The notes: generated by a model not told the origin, from the letters alone. 64,000 nucleotides of DNA from Chionoecetes opilio (GCA_016584305.1 JACEEZ010023443.1:123501-187500); one strand, 5' to 3'. Counted from the stretch's first letter, positions 31,956-44,498 are shown. Numbers and translations are program-made.

Positions 31956-31978
31956 ACTTTACTACTACTACTACATAC
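31838..31978. repeat. (TAC)n microsatellite
   Basis: About 45 TAC units with two TTT-containing interruptions. Confidence 0.95.
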
Positions 31979-32489
31979 TCTTAAAAGTCTATAGATCTTG
32001 AACAACGGGTGGGTAGCTCAGACACACGTACAAATACACTCAGTCACTCCCCAAAGGCCAATAGCGCTGAGTGGGTCGCTGCTCCCTCAAAATAACCTGA
32101 GTCGAGCTCCTCCTCACATGTGGGAAAACCTGGGTAACTTGCGATACACACCGAGAAAGTATTTTCATTCTAACTGGCTCAGCTTCCACATTCCTACCGG
32201 CACGCATATTCCCGTCCTCTATGCGAGTATGTGGTTTTCGAGTGAAGACGCTTTGCTGTAACTCCGAAACTAACCATAGGATTTTCTCGAGAATACCCTA
32301 ATGAGATTCGCACACAAAGTTACAATCAGTAACCCAGGGATACCAAAGCTATCTTATCCGTAACCTAACGTAACCTAACCTGACGTGTTCAAGAGTAAAT
32401 GCCACATACTCTTCCAGAAAACGGGAATATGCTACCGACACGCACACCTATCAGCCTGTGTACCCCGAAGACCTCGCCTGGCACACACA

Positions 32490-32502
32490 CAACACAACAA
32501 CA

Positions 32503-32541
<39 letters not shown>

Positions 32542-32555
32542 ACACACACATACAC
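32490..32555. repeat. (CA)n microsatellite
   Basis: CA runs interrupted by CCA and AACAAC. Confidence 0.9.
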
Positions 32556-32922
32556 ATGACCCCGCCTGGCACATACACACGCACCCATGACCTCGCCTGG
32601 CACAACATGGAGCTCCGAGTCGCGACGGAAAAATGTGGTGATGATACGAACAAACGTGAGCGATAGGTGCGATGCGGATGATGGTTCAGAAATCAGACAT
32701 AATCTATTTTGACTAGCGAAGAGGCCACATGGGGTGATACATGCACAGTCACTGCCCCCGTTACCCCGTTGTCCCCCCTCACCCAGTGAAGCTAAGGGTG
32801 AGGGGTCTCTGAGGGGTGTCTGGGTGGCGGGGCGGCGTGAATTAAAGCTGAGCCTGGCCTAAAGGGATGTGGCGGACATGTAGGGAGGGCTGAGCGGCGG
32901 TAAGGTGAGGGTAGTGCTAGGT

Positions 32923-33226
32923 CAGCGGTGGGCAACCTGCGGCTCTTTCAAGAGACCTGTGCGGCTTCTGTCACCTACTTAAAAATGTCCAAATTATCGT
33001 TAAAAAATAAGAGATAAAATACTGGCATAGAAAGCCGCAGTACAATAGTGTATGTGACCTAGGTCCTAAGTCTCTAGGAAAATATTGGGATGAATTCTTG
33101 TACTTATTAACTTATACTTGTTCGTAATTTCCATTCATAATTTACACACTGCGGCTCCATCAACACTGCTTTTCTGCCAAGTTTGAAGAAACTGGCTCTT
33201 CTCACATTCTGGGTTGCCGACCTCTG
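32923..33226. mobile_element. 304-bp non-autonomous hAT element with perfect 8-bp target duplication
   Basis: Ends CAGCGGTGGGCAACCTGCGG and GGGTTGCCGACCTCTG are hAT-type inverted repeats (CAGNGGTNGGCAACC). TGCTAGGT occurs exactly on both sides (32915-32922 and 33227-33234). No transposase is encoded. Confidence 0.88.
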
Positions 33227-33234
33227 TGCTAGGT

Positions 33235-34146
33235 GATCAAGATAAGTTTCCGGGAAAACCTCACACCGGGGGAATATCGCAGCCCTGCCAAGATGACGCA
33301 GCAACTGTTTACTTCACTACCTTCACTACCACATCCCACAGGCTCCAACACCCAGACACCAGGTAGCCTACAGTAGCTACGACAATACACCTGTACCGGC
33401 CCATGCCCCTTACCTGAGACCCGGCGGCGCGGCACTCGACACTCTCAGCACTGACGTTTCCGAGGTGTCACCCTTAGCATAGTCGAGTTACCATATGCCG
33501 CCACGCATGCTGGGTGAACCATAAGAACATAAAATAAGGGAGGTACAAGAGGCTGTGATCCCTTAACCTTACGAGCCCTCGGGTTATCATGGCACAATCG
33601 TATGACGCAACACTTCTGATAAGGAATGCTAGACGAATGAATGAGTGGATTAAAGCATGACTAAGTAAGTCTTTAAGATAATAATAAGAAAATAAGGAAG
33701 CTACAAGAGGCCGCGAGACCTACACGAGGCAGTTCCTGTAAATTAGTTCCTGTTCCTTTAGTAATATTCCTGTTCCTTTAGTCGCAACACTACTGGTAAG
33801 GAATATTTGAATAGCAAAGTACTGGAGTAAGTACTAATGTTAGGGATTATAGGGGAGTATCACGTGCATTGTGTCTGACAGTATCACGTGCAACCAACAC
33901 GCCATCGCCGCGTCCCAATATCGAGGCGGGGGTTAAGGGGAACACTGACATTTAATATTTTTACTGACGTCCCTCCCATACCCCTCCTTTCCCCTCCTTT
34001 CCCCTCTCCCCTATACCAGCACCTGAGCCCCTCTACAGCACCCCTCATAACTCATACTCACACTACCTGTTGCTTCAAGTATTCCTTCATTATGTAGCAA
34101 CACCAGTTTCACATTAGTGCTAGATTTATTGTATGCATTATAGTCT
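33235..34146. other. Non-coding, with two 'ACATAAG' fragments
   Basis: Fragments near 33520-33560 and 33690-33745. The rest, including CCCCTCCTTT-rich DNA at 33980-34020, shows nothing recognisable. Confidence 0.5.
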
Positions 34147-34366
34147 ATCTTTTTTAACGAGGCAAAAATTCCATTCTATCCTAAGGTCTCATGCTTAGAA
34201 TTATGCCTATGTTTACCTGATAATATGGTTAACTATGATAAAATACAACTGAAATTAAGAAGAAGCGTAGTATTCCCTTCTTCTGGCATCAAATATCAGT
34301 CAGTAAGCAGCAAAGGGTCATGAATGGCAGCCCAGATTTTTCACGTCGTTAAAAAAAAAGACTATA
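34147..34366. mobile_element. MITE family P3, copy 2
   Basis: TTTTTTAACGAGGCAAAAAT to CACGTCGTTAAAAAAAAAGA; reverse orientation of the copy at 21031, with a short extra GAATGGCAGCC segment. Confidence 0.7.
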
Positions 34367-34422
34367 GTGTATACATCTCTTATCGCATCTATCTATATCC
34401 AGCCATCATCACCATTACCACC

Positions 34423-34428
<6 letters not shown>

Positions 34429-34478
<50 letters not shown>
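34429..34478. repeat. (CA)n microsatellite
   Basis: About 24 CA units. Confidence 0.95.
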
Positions 34479-34482
<4 letters not shown>

Positions 34483-34604
34483 CACTTGCAATAATAATAA
34501 ATACAATAAACTTTCAAACCTAATATGGAAGCGTCAAGGCGGAAAGGGAGCAGCCACATACGTCTATGTTTCTTACAGAGGAAAAATCTATACTGCGATG
34601 TGTT

Positions 34605-34785
34605 TCTGGCGGCGGGTAGTAGTGGAGGGGGGAGGGAGTTATAGTGGAGGGGGGAGGGAGTTATAGTGGAGGGGGGAGGGAGTTATTGTGGAGGGGCGAG
34701 GGAAAAGTGCCAAGTTCCTTTCACCTCCCCCTCCACTTCCTCCCTCCCCCACCCCTTCCCTTCCATCAATTCCCCCCCCCATAGT
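34605..34785. repeat. GGGGGGAGGGAGTTATAGTGGA tandem units and CCTC-rich flank
   Basis: Three to four 24-bp units on the plus strand followed by a pyrimidine-rich stretch that is partly complementary to them. Confidence 0.75.
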
Positions 34786-35358
34786 TCACCTCGCCAATAT
34801 ATTTAACTAGCCGCAAAGCCGCCCTCCGGGCGGACTTTTTGGCTAGCTCCTGCGGAGGGCTATTGGTGGGCCTTCGGCCCACCACCTGTGTTTGGTGGGC
34901 CTTAGGCCCACCAAACATGGACTCTCCAGATAGCCCCTTTTAACTTTCCTGAAATCATGGATGTAGAAATGTATGTATTCCCCCCACCCATTCACTCACC
35001 CATTACCCATCACCCCCCGCCCATTCACTCACCCATTACCCATCACCCCCCACCCATTCACTCACCCATTACCCATCACCATACACCCATTCACTCACCC
35101 ATTACCCATCACCCCCCACCCATTCACTCACTCATTACCCATCACCCCCCACCCATTCACTCACCCATTACCCATCACCACACACCCATTCACTCACCCA
35201 TTACCCATCACCCCCCACCTATTCCCTCACCCATCACCCATCACCCCCAACCCATCACCCCCCACCCATTCACTCACCCATCACCCCACACCCATTACCC
35301 ATCACCCCACCCATTCACTCACCCATTACCCATCACCCTACATCAAGGCTTCCTCAAT

Positions 35359-36238
35359 TAGAGAGAACTGCAACTCCGAAATGCCAGTGGTCGCTGGCAG
35401 TTTTAACTCACAATTTGGTGAAAAGTTGGTCAACTTGAAAGAAAAATATGGGCTTATTCCACTGCACTTAAAACACAAAAGTATAATATTAAGAACGATT
35501 TTCTTCTATATGTATATTGTATAGAAGCCTGATTCTGTAAAACATTGTATATAAGCAAATAACCAAGGAGGTTATAGTTGAGGAGGCGAGGTAAATGCTA
35601 CTCTATGATATTATATAGTCAATAACGAATGTTTAGAAGTTATCTTTACCTAGGCAGTCATATTTTCCTGTTATTATTGTGTATCAATCAGATAGAAAGC
35701 CTGGAAGTGCAATGAGTCGACGCGTGAAGTGGCAATGTTTTGATTCAATCTCCCCGCCACAATCTCCCCGCCCACCACTCCCCGCCGCGGCGCGTCGCCT
35801 CCACAATTATAACCTACATTGTCGCAGCAGCAAGCCGATTTCGGCATTCCTTATTCTTCGTTTTTCCAAGGCATTGCTTATTGTATTTTGACAAGCGTTT
35901 GCCAGACGCAGCAGTACTGTCTTAGAAAACAGTGTGAACATCGCCCAAATTTTACATGCCACAATATACATGTAAAAAATATATTAAGCTTTGCTACACG
36001 AGGCGAGTAATTTGCATTAAATTGCTATTATAGAACGTTCCATCGTAATGCATGTCATCCATATAATTAGTAGAACAACAGAAGAACTATATTTTTTGGT
36101 TTTCAGATGCGGTGCATCAATGTTTATCACGAAATTAATTTATGAAAAATATTAGTCGCGGAGGGAAAACACAGTAGACCAACCTTTGAGTTAAAACTGC
36201 CAGCGACCACTGGCATTTCTCGAGTTTCAGTTCTCTCT
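35359..36238. mobile_element. Nested inverted-repeat element in Helitron copy 2 (intact ends)
   Basis: Left AGAGAGAACTGCAACTCCGA and right ...TTTCAGTTCTCTCT are inverted over about 51 bp. AATT precedes and follows; against the empty site CTCAATTCTCGC in copy 3 this suggests a 4-bp AATT duplication. No similarity to a known transposase seen in the 70-residue frame inside. Confidence 0.78.
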
Positions 36239-36409
36239 AATTCTCGCAACCCACTTTTGTTTTCACAATTCTCGCTAATAGGCTGCTAAAAAAAGAAAAA
36301 AAAAAGTGATCGGATCATCTCATAAGTGGGCTTATGACCTTCCCCTGGTCGACCCGATTCCAAAAATGTGCCATATGAGGTGTTTGCGCCACGGGGGGCG
36401 GAACCTATA

Positions 36410-36484
<75 letters not shown>

Positions 36485-36486
36485 CA
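36410..36486. repeat. (CA)n-(GACA)n at Helitron 5' end
   Basis: Compound microsatellite in copy 2, as in copy 1. Confidence 0.93.
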
Positions 36487-36707
36487 CTTTCGCTTTTATT
36501 AATATAGATTCTCAAGTGATGTATAATTATAGGCACACCCAACGACTTAGCTATAGTCACTCAGACGTCATTGATGATGTGTTAGTGAAAGGATGTAAAT
36601 AATGCATGTTGTGGATGTAGGTAGTGTCCTGTTCATCTTCCTACATGTCACACATTTAAAGCAGAGTCAGTGTCGAGCCAAGTATTTCATAACTGCGTGA
36701 CCTTCAC

Positions 36708-36710
36708 TCA

Positions 36711-36749
<39 letters not shown>

Positions 36750-36835
36750 ACACACACACACACACACAGTGGCGTACCCAGAAAATTGAAAAGGGGGGGG
36801 GCCATATAATATATATTAATATATATAATATAATA

Positions 36836-36891
<56 letters not shown>

Positions 36892-37008
36892 AAATATATA
36901 TTTTTTATTATTTATTCTTTGCCAAAGGGGGGGCCATGGCCGCATGCCCCCCCCCCCCCCCCTTCGGTACGCCACTGGGTCACACACACACACACGCACG
37001 CACACACA

Positions 37009-37057
<49 letters not shown>

Positions 37058-37075
37058 CACACACACACACTCACA

Positions 37076-37132
<57 letters not shown>
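36708..37132. repeat. CA tracts flanking an AT-rich insert
   Basis: CA at 36710-36766 and 36981-37131, split by the hAT-like element at 36767-36977. Confidence 0.92.
36767..36977. mobile_element. hAT-like MITE inserted in a CA tract
   Basis: CAGTGGCGTACCCAGAAAAT at the left is inverse to TTCGGTACGCCACTG at the right. The centre has (AT)n and GGGGGGGCCATGGCCGCATG. The target duplication cannot be read because both flanks are CA repeat. Related to the element at 52257. Confidence 0.65.
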
Positions 37133-37134
<2 letters not shown>

Positions 37135-37346
37135 TTTTAAGCATGATGCACAAGAGTGAAAGGACAAATATATGGCAGCAGACGTAACATGTAACCAATG
37201 TAACCATTCATGTAAAAAAATAACAGAGGATATTATCATACATAATCATCATGATCGTCAACTAAACTCATCTAATTATGCCAACAGTTTGACAGAAAAT
37301 AAAACTCCTACAACGTGAAGATAAATGCTTGTATTCTATTAATTCT

Positions 37347-37557
37347 GATCCCTTTCACGCCCAGATCTTTCCTTTACTATATAAAATCGTCTGTTGTTAG
37401 CCATAAAATTACGAAAACTAACTTAATATTACAAATTAGGTAATTGACAAGGATAATAAACAGGTCATATCTATAACATATTACTTATATTCACTAAAAA
37501 ATTGTCTAATGGTACCCAAATTACAATGGAAATTACGTTCTGGGCCTCAAGGGGTTA
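37347..37557 (+). mobile_element. R230 MITE
   Basis: ATCCCTTTCACGCCCAGATC to CTGGGCCTCAAGGGGTTA. Confidence 0.8.
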
Positions 37558-38020
37558 AAAGTGGGACATTTTCCTAGCTTCTGTTTTGCTATTCGATTTT
37601 ATGTCAGTCAAGAAAATAATGATAACAATGCCTTAGATGTGACTGAGGTGTCGAGGAGTCAGTCAAGAGGAGAGTCTGGCAATCCCTCATAGGCAGGAAA
37701 TGGATATTGTCACTTACTGATAAAATATAACTCCTATCATGCGCTTGATATAAATTTTGTCATGTCGTAAAAAAAGTCGTGAATCGCCTGTTAACTAAGT
37801 CATGTAAAGTAACTTAAGTACGTATAGAGCAACTTTCATTGATTGTCATTCATATGTCACGCACGGGCACGGTTAACCTTATGATATAGAGGTGTAGGGC
37901 ACGTAATGCTTTTATACTGTACTTATAGAAGGATTAAAGGAACCCACTTGACATATTAAATAACTTTTCATCACACCGCTTCTTCATATTTTTCTATCTA
38001 TTCTACTATTACAACAACTA
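37558..38020. other. Unremarkable AT-rich sequence
   Basis: No gene or repeat recognised. Confidence 0.5.
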
Positions 38021-38023
38021 TCC

Positions 38024-38081
<58 letters not shown>

Positions 38082-38310
38082 CACAACAACGACGCAACAT
38101 CAACCACTGCTACATCTACTACCACTACTTCTACTGCTACCATTACTTCTCGTTTTTTTTAATCTTCTACTATTACAACAACTACTATCCCTACTATTAC
38201 TACTACTACTGCCACTACTACTACTACTACTACCACCACAACAATGACGCAACATCAACCACTACTACACCTACTACTACATCTACTACCATTACTATTA
38301 CTCCATCAAT
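38020..38310. repeat. (TAC)n-rich duplicated block
   Basis: TAC arrays at 38028-38082 and 38200-38235, each followed by CACAACAA-GACGCAACATCAA, so a block of about 150 bp is duplicated. Confidence 0.8.
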
Positions 38311-39720
38311 CACGAAAATGCAACAACAGCACCTAATAGAACACTTTTCATTCTACTCACCCGTTCACTTCAGTCCACACAATACACTGCAATAACGGGA
38401 TTCCTGCCTGATTCATCCCTTGCCACACGACACTCCTGGCTCGCACTCGCCTGTCGCCTCACACCCTCCCAGACTTCTAGACTTACCACCTCTCCTCTCC
38501 CTAAAAATGATAAAGCGTAGAGAGGCAGTGAGATAGAATATACCTGAGCCTGTATATGTAATTCCTTTCTATTAAATCCTGTATCCAACTCTTCTTTTTT
38601 GTGATATTGAACCCTGTGTCGATGCTTTTTTGTTTGTGTGTGTACAGGTTTAGGTGTGTTTATGGTTCTTACTGTCGTCTGCATCTGCGCAGACGACATA
38701 TTTTTAGTTTGTTGCATTAAAAGGTCCAGTGAGTTCTAAATATCTTTCACCATTTCTGTACTATTGTATCACGTAGCTGCTATGTTAATTCAATGTTCAA
38801 AAGCGATATATGTAGCTTACGAGCATAGTCTGTAACACATTAACTAAAGCTGTCACAAATAATTTTCACTCGCTCTGATTATTTAATACAATAATATGTT
38901 GAGTAAGGAAAGCTACAAGATTAGGTAGAGTTTTCACTAGTTTTTAGCTGCACAAGCCTCGTTCTACAATACTTTTACTTATTTCATCAAGATCCCCTCA
39001 GCTTTATTTTGCAGTCTTAATTCCCTTGGTTATCCCCTTACCTTCAAAAACATTAGTAAGGTTGATAGGTTGAGGATATTTCGGGTATCAGTGGTTGAGA
39101 TGCGTCCTATATTACAAGTAAGGATGATATAAACGACTGTATCTTCCTTAGTTATGGGTAAAACGTATACGTTTTCTGTGAGTCGTTCAGTGCGCGCGTA
39201 TCGATTATTTCCGTTTTCTCTGAACAGCTGTGCGGCTCAGATAAAAAATAGGTGAACGAAACGACTTACGTAGCTATTGTGATGATGACTCAGTATGTTT
39301 TCTCAGAATACAATACATGTTTGACCTCTCGCCTCTCTATTCATTGAAGACTAAATATAAAAGGGATTATAGAGTAAACTGCTTTTATCAGGCTTACAAA
39401 ACATTGATATTTAGTATATTTTCCTCCCTGATATGAACTAAACATTTTGAAACGAGGCAGGACACACTGGGTGACATGCGCAGCGCAACAAGGGCACCGG
39501 GAATGCGGCGATACGGATACAACACACAATACGTTACATGAACAACTGCATATCATTGCTAATACTGTGGTGGTCATAAGGCATTGCGTGTGTGTGGCGG
39601 GGGTGCGGGGAGGGGTGGCGAGGGCTTAGCTAGATCAGCTTAGCATTGCAGGGGTGATATTGGGGCCGGAAGTGTGTGTCAAGGAGGAAGATGTGTCGTG
39701 CCGCGCGTCACTATTCACCA
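38311..39720. other. No gene recognised
   Basis: A 115-residue minus-strand frame (38717-38370) has no similarity I recognise and no splice context. Otherwise AT-rich non-coding DNA. Confidence 0.4.
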
Positions 39721-39879
39721 TCCCGCCGCACTCACACACACACACACACCGCTTTGTTATCATCACAGATCTAAGCAGAGGAGTGTATTCGTGTGTTAAC
39801 AAAATTTAAGTGAGGGTAGTAGAGTGGGTGGTTGTGTGTGGTATGGTTTTGTAGGTGTTTAGGAAGGGCGCGGCGCCGG

Positions 39880-40242
39880 GGTGTTGCGCGGTATGACAGC
39901 GGCATCAGCTGCTGGCTCGTCGACCGTGTGTGTGTGCCGGGCGCCAGTGACAGGCTCAGCTGGGCAGGGGCTGTGTGCTTGTGTGGCGTTACCTGTGACT
40001 TGACCTAACCCTCCGCCCCCCGAGCCACCTTGACCTCGTGTTGTGACCCTTGGACAGTGATGCAGCGCGTGGCAGTGTTCTGAGGTGCCGCAGCCGCCGC
40101 CACCACCGCCGCCCAGGCAGTGCCGAGGCCCCAGTGTCACGGTGCCGAGTCTCTCTCCCTCGCCGCACTCCTCGCTGTCCTTTGTACTCCACACACACGC
40201 TCCTGCATCCTCGGCGGCCTCACCTTCGCCACCCTGATCAAG
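39880..40242 (+). promoter_or_regulatory. GC-rich block ending in a splice donor: possible promoter and first exon
   Basis: CpG-rich stretch standing out from AT-rich surroundings, with GCCGCCGCCACCACCGCCGC and CTCCTCGCTGTCC. It ends CTGATCAAG before gtaagc at 40243, a near-consensus donor. It could be the 5' untranslated exon of a plus-strand gene. No start codon followed by an open frame of note is seen, so this is inference from composition and one splice site. Confidence 0.3.
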
Positions 40243-40771
40243 GTAAGCTGTAGCCTACGCACATTGGTATAACCCCCGGTGGCTAGACACTCGTACCCTG
40301 GGGCTGGGAGACAGGTGTTCGATCCTCACCTGAGTCACAAGGGACACCGCTCTGACCCCAACACCTGTACACCACTAATGCTGGGTTATGTGCGATCAGG
40401 TGTGACTGTGTGAGGGCGACGGTAAATACGTGACATATATACATTCAATATGGCTGCCGCGGCGGCTAGGGAAGTGGAAAAAGTGAGGGGAAGTGAGGGG
40501 AGACTTACACCGGGAGGGAGCTTTGTGAATAGATTACCGTCCCTCCGACAGCCGTAGTGATAGATGCGATGTGGGGTCCTGTCAGAATGGGTGCCATCAC
40601 AACAAGGCAGCCGTGGGTATGGCAAGGGAGGCGGTGTGACGTAGTACCTACCTATGACTATTGACTCCTGTTGACCTTGGAGATGAGGTGGTGATGCCCG
40701 CCTTACCTGCCTGTCATGGAGGCCGCCCACCCACCTGGGTCCATCCACCGCCCATCCGTTACGGGCGTGAT

Positions 40772-40980
40772 TAACCCCTTCACGCCCAGAGATCTCCTTT
40801 GCTATAAAAATCACCTGTTGTTAGCCATACAATTACGAAAAGTAACTTAATATACCAAATTAGTTAGTCGACAAGGATACTAAACAGGAATCATATCTAA
40901 AATATTGCTTATGTGCACAAAAAATCTTCTAATGGTACCCACATTATAATGGAAGTTACGTTCTGGGCCTCAAGGGGTTA
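40772..40980 (+). mobile_element. R230 MITE (reference copy)
   Basis: Complete: TTAACCCCTTCACGCCCAGA to TCTGGGCCTCAAGGGGTTA. The terminal inverted repeat is TAACCCCTTSASGCCCAGA. About 210 bp, AT-rich middle, no coding. Confidence 0.85.
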
Positions 40981-41690
40981 GGGTTGTGTTTGACCTCGTG
41001 TGACAGCGGCGAGTATTGCGTCACAGGTCAGTCTTAACCTATCCATGTCAACTGTGGATCTTGAACTCGTGAAATTAAAAGTGTCAACGATAGAACACTG
41101 TGTTAGATTGTCCATTCATTGTGTTGCGAGGAGATGGTGTATTACTGTACTTAGCTAGGCACTATAAAGGGGTGATTTGTAGGTGATATTTTGAACTCTA
41201 CCAAATCCTTGCGTCTTTTCATATGGGCTCACACACACACACACATACACACACCTTGAGCTATGGTGTCTATCCAAGCAAATCTCTACATCTACATCAG
41301 CATGGCAAGCTTCCACCACCTCAGCGTGTCGACTCTTTGCCTCTGTCGACATCCTCTCTGTAGTGAGTGGAGGAGAGAGGGAACGGAAGAAATGGAGAGA
41401 GGAAATATAGGATATAGGACAAAAAATGGTACAGAGTCAGAGAGGAATGAGGAGGCAGTAGATAGGAGGGAGGAAATAAAGGAGGGAAATTGGTACATAA
41501 TAAGAAAGGAAAAGGAAGGCAGTAGTAGATAGGAGGGTGAAAAGGGGAAAAATGGCACAGAGCGAGAGAGGAATGGGAAGGGAGTAGTAGATAGGAGGGT
41601 GACATGTTTTTCCTCTTTGTACCCAAGTCCTTGTTCACCCTCCGCTCTTGCCAGTGAGTCTGCCTGTCTGTGTCTATCGTGCGGAGTCAA
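40981..41690. other. Non-coding with purine-rich local repeats
   Basis: AGTAGATAGGAGGG units with AAATGGNACAGAG at 41390-41600 form a loose duplication; a short CA run lies at 41230. No gene. Confidence 0.5.
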
Positions 41691-41698
41691 TAGGGAGC

Positions 41699-41829
41699 TA
41701 AAAAAAATAAAAGGAGGCTAGACAATTTCATGGATGGGGATGAAAGGTGGATGTAGGTAGTGTTAAGTAACAGGAACTATCACGTGTAGGTCTTGCGCCT
41801 CCTTTGTAACTTCCTTATGTTCTTATGTT
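41699..41829 (-). repeat. 'ACATAAG' repeat, inverted
   Basis: AAAGGAGGCTAGACAATTTC to CTTCCTTATGTTCTTATGTT, ending against Helitron copy 3. Confidence 0.7.
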
Positions 41830-42298
41830 ATTACTAGCCGCAAAGCCGCCTTCCGGGCGGGGTTTTTAGCTAGCTTCTGCGGAGGGATATTGGTGGGACT
41901 TCGGCCCACCACCTGTGTTTGGTGGGCCCTTCGGCCCACCAAACACAGACTCTCCAGATAGCCCCTTCTAACTTTCCTGAAATCATGGATGTAGAAATGT
42001 ATGTATTAACGCCTTACCCATCACCACACCCATTCACTCACCCATTACCCATCACCTCCCACCCATTCACTCACCCATTACCCATCACCTCCCACCCATT
42101 CACTCACCCATTACCCATCACCCCCCACCCATTCACTCACCCATTACCCATCACCACACACCCATTCACTCACCCATTACCCATCACAGCCCACCTATTC
42201 CCTCACCCATCACCCATCACCCCCCACCCATTCACTCATCCATTACCCATCACCCCACCCATTCACTCACCCATTACCCATCACCCTACATCAATCAA

Positions 42299-42970
42299 TC
42301 AATCATTAGGGGCATACGCCGGGGGGCGCGTCGCCTCGCCCACCCTACGACGCCACTCCCGGGGGTCACCACGCGCGAGTTCCCATGCAGGCTCCTTTCC
42401 CATACCAAGCAACTCTCGACAAGAAACATCAACTTGCCCCAGCCACGAGCCTTGTGGGCGCCCCCTTGGCCTCCTCCACGCCGGATTGTCTCTTACAGAT
42501 ACAACCCGATGGGAAGGATCGGTTTCAGGGTAGCGTGCCACATGCCCATATAGCCGAAGTTGGCGCTGACGGACTATGCAGGTAATAGGCCTCGATTCAA
42601 TCTCACGGTGCAATCGCTGATTTGACACGTAATCATCCCAGTGATACCCCATGATTCTGCGAAGACACTTATTACCAAAGGCATTGATTCGTCTCTTCAA
42701 GTCACTATTTAGTGTCCATGTCTCACAACCATAGAGTAAGACAGGGATCACAAGCGACTTGAAGATCCGGATCTTTGTCCTCCTGCACAGGTACCGACAA
42801 CGCCAAATACTCCCGCTGAGCGAGTCCATAACACCGTGGGCTATGCCAATCCGCCGTAAGACTTCTTGACGTGACCCGCCGTCATTATGGACTGCGCTAC
42901 CAAGGTATGTAAAACTTTCCAAGATCTCAATGTCCTCGCCCACACGCATGAACAGACTGTACTGCTTCAT
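42299..42970 (-). pseudogene. C-terminal part of the LINE protein, shifted frame
   Basis: Continues the reverse transcriptase polypeptide: EDIEILESFTYLGS, KSLVIPVLLYGCETWTL, NKCLRRIMGYHWDDYVSN, LRLYGHVARYPE and a basic RRPRGRPQGSW. The YGCETW and cLR-GhvaR motifs are usual in the thumb/C-terminal region of RTE-like LINEs. Ends with a stop at the TGAT tail. Separated from the upstream part by one frameshift. Confidence 0.83.
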
Positions 42971-44241
42971 CTAGTAAGTCTCCAAACACCTGGACCTTGG
43001 TCTTGAGCCAGGAGACCTCAAGTCCCAAAGGCTTTGCCTCCTCGTGCAGCGCCTCGAGAGCCATCACCAGGACCTCCAGCGACTCAGCAAAGATTACTGC
43101 ATCATCGGCAAAAACAAGATCAGTGATCTTGGTGTTGCCGACGGATGCTCCACAATCACTTTGATCTACAACCCTGTCCAATACCCAGTCCATACAAGCG
43201 TTGAAAAGTGATGGGGCAAGGACGCACCCTTGCCTCACTCCTGTATTCACAGGAAAGAAGCTGGATACACCTGCCGCACACTTCACAGCACTCTCAGTCC
43301 CAGAATACAGACCAGTTATCAAACCAATAGTCCTTGCAGGAATCCCTCGAAGTCGCAGAAGATCCCAGAGTGACTCACGATGCACTGAGTCAAACGCCTT
43401 CTTGAGATCAACATAGGCTGCAAGCATCCCCTGTCGAAACTCACGTCGGCGTTCCACCAGGACACGAAGTGCTAGGATACGGTCCGTTGTTGACTTACCA
43501 GGCGTGAACCCAGACTGCTGAGGTCTCTGATGCTTCAGCAGATGACTGCGAATTCGTGTCAGCAATAGATGGGCAAGCACCTTGCCTGGTACGCTGAGCA
43601 GTGTAATACCGCGGTAATTGTTGCAGTCCTGACGGTCCCCTTTCCCTTTCCAGATAGGGACGACCAGCCCCCTTTTCCAGTCAGGAGGAATGGTACCTGA
43701 TTGCCACACGGCAGTCAGGACAGCATGCAACCCGCGGATCATGGCCTCACCCCCAGCTTTGAGGAGCTCCGCACTGATATTACAAACACCAGCTGCCTTT
43801 CCACCCTTCAACTTTGCTACAGCCTCTCTGACTTCGTCAAGAGAGGGTGCGGTTTCGTCAATGGGAGGATCGGCATCCACTGCCTGTAACCCAGTGGTGT
43901 GAAGCTGCTCAGTTGGAGGGTCCACCGTGAACAACTGCCCAAAGTACTCAGCCCAACGAGCCATCTGCCCATCCATGTCCGACACGAGGCGCCCATCTGC
44001 TGTTCGAATAGCACTCGCCCGAGAAGGAGACTTGGAACGGAGCTTCTTCAGGGCTCGGTAGGCGGGTCGGAGGTCATTAGCGTTCAAATGACCCTCGACA
44101 TCCTCAGCGAGACTCCTGACATACCTCTCCTTGTCTCTCCTCAGGAGGGTTCTAGTCCGGCGTGACAGAGCCCTGTGCTGGTCCCGGTTCCCAGCCAGCC
44201 TGGCAGCGCGACTCTCCTCGATTTTCTCCAGCGTCTCGAGT
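42935..44241 (-). pseudogene. Reverse transcriptase part of the LINE
   Basis: Open from the truncation point to about 42935. Fingers and palm motifs are visible: WKRGLVVPIWKGKGDRQDC and NNYRGITLLSVPGKVLAHLL; motif A YVDLKKAFDSVHRESLW; motif B GVRQGCVLAPSLFN; motif C LVFADDAVIFAES with the catalytic FADD. This order is that of non-LTR reverse transcriptases, closest in my judgement to the RTE group. Frame is lost at a GGG run at 42939-42941 (minus strand), so the protein is broken. Confidence 0.85.
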
Positions 44242-44498
44242 CTACATCAAGGTTTCCTCAATTCTCGCAACCCACTTTTTCTCTCACAATTCTCGCTAAT
44301 AGGCTACTAAAAAAAAAAGAAAAAAAAGTGATCGGATTATCCCATAAGTGGGCTTAAAATGTTCCCCTGCTCGACCCGGTTCCAAAACTGTGCCATATGA
44401 TGGGATTGCGCCAGGGGGGGCGGCACCTATCGCGGACACACACACACACACACACAGACAGACACACACACTTTCGCTTATATTATAATTATTATAGA

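Larger units (their letters stand above)
34807..36508 (-). mobile_element. Non-autonomous Helitron, copy 2
   Basis: Minus orientation: 5' TCTATATTAATAAAAGCGAA at 36508, 3' hairpin and TTTGCGGCTAG ending at 34807, then host T. Highly similar to copy 1 over nearly its whole length, including the same nested inverted-repeat element. The minisatellite core differs in unit number. Confidence 0.82.
42295..44241 (-). mobile_element. 5'-truncated RTE-like LINE with 9-bp target duplication
   Basis: CTACATCAA lies on both sides (42286-42294 and 44242-44250), and the other Helitron copies have it once. On minus the element runs from the start of the reverse transcriptase region to a short TGAT-repeat 3' tail at 42295, typical of RTE-type LINEs. 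The endonuclease half is missing. Confidence 0.88.
41834..44498 (-). mobile_element. Non-autonomous Helitron, copy 3, carrying a LINE
   Basis: 3' end CTAG at 41834 with the hairpin just inside; 5' TCTATAATAATTATAATATA near 44498. It lacks the nested 51-bp-TIR element (empty site CTCAATTCTCGC at 44258) but holds a 5'-truncated LINE at 42295-44241. Hairpin slightly decayed (CCTTCCGGGCGGGG). Confidence 0.8.

Noticed and set aside
38370..38717. 115-residue minus-strand frame as a gene
   Set aside because: No homology, no splice or start context, and composition like surrounding non-coding DNA.
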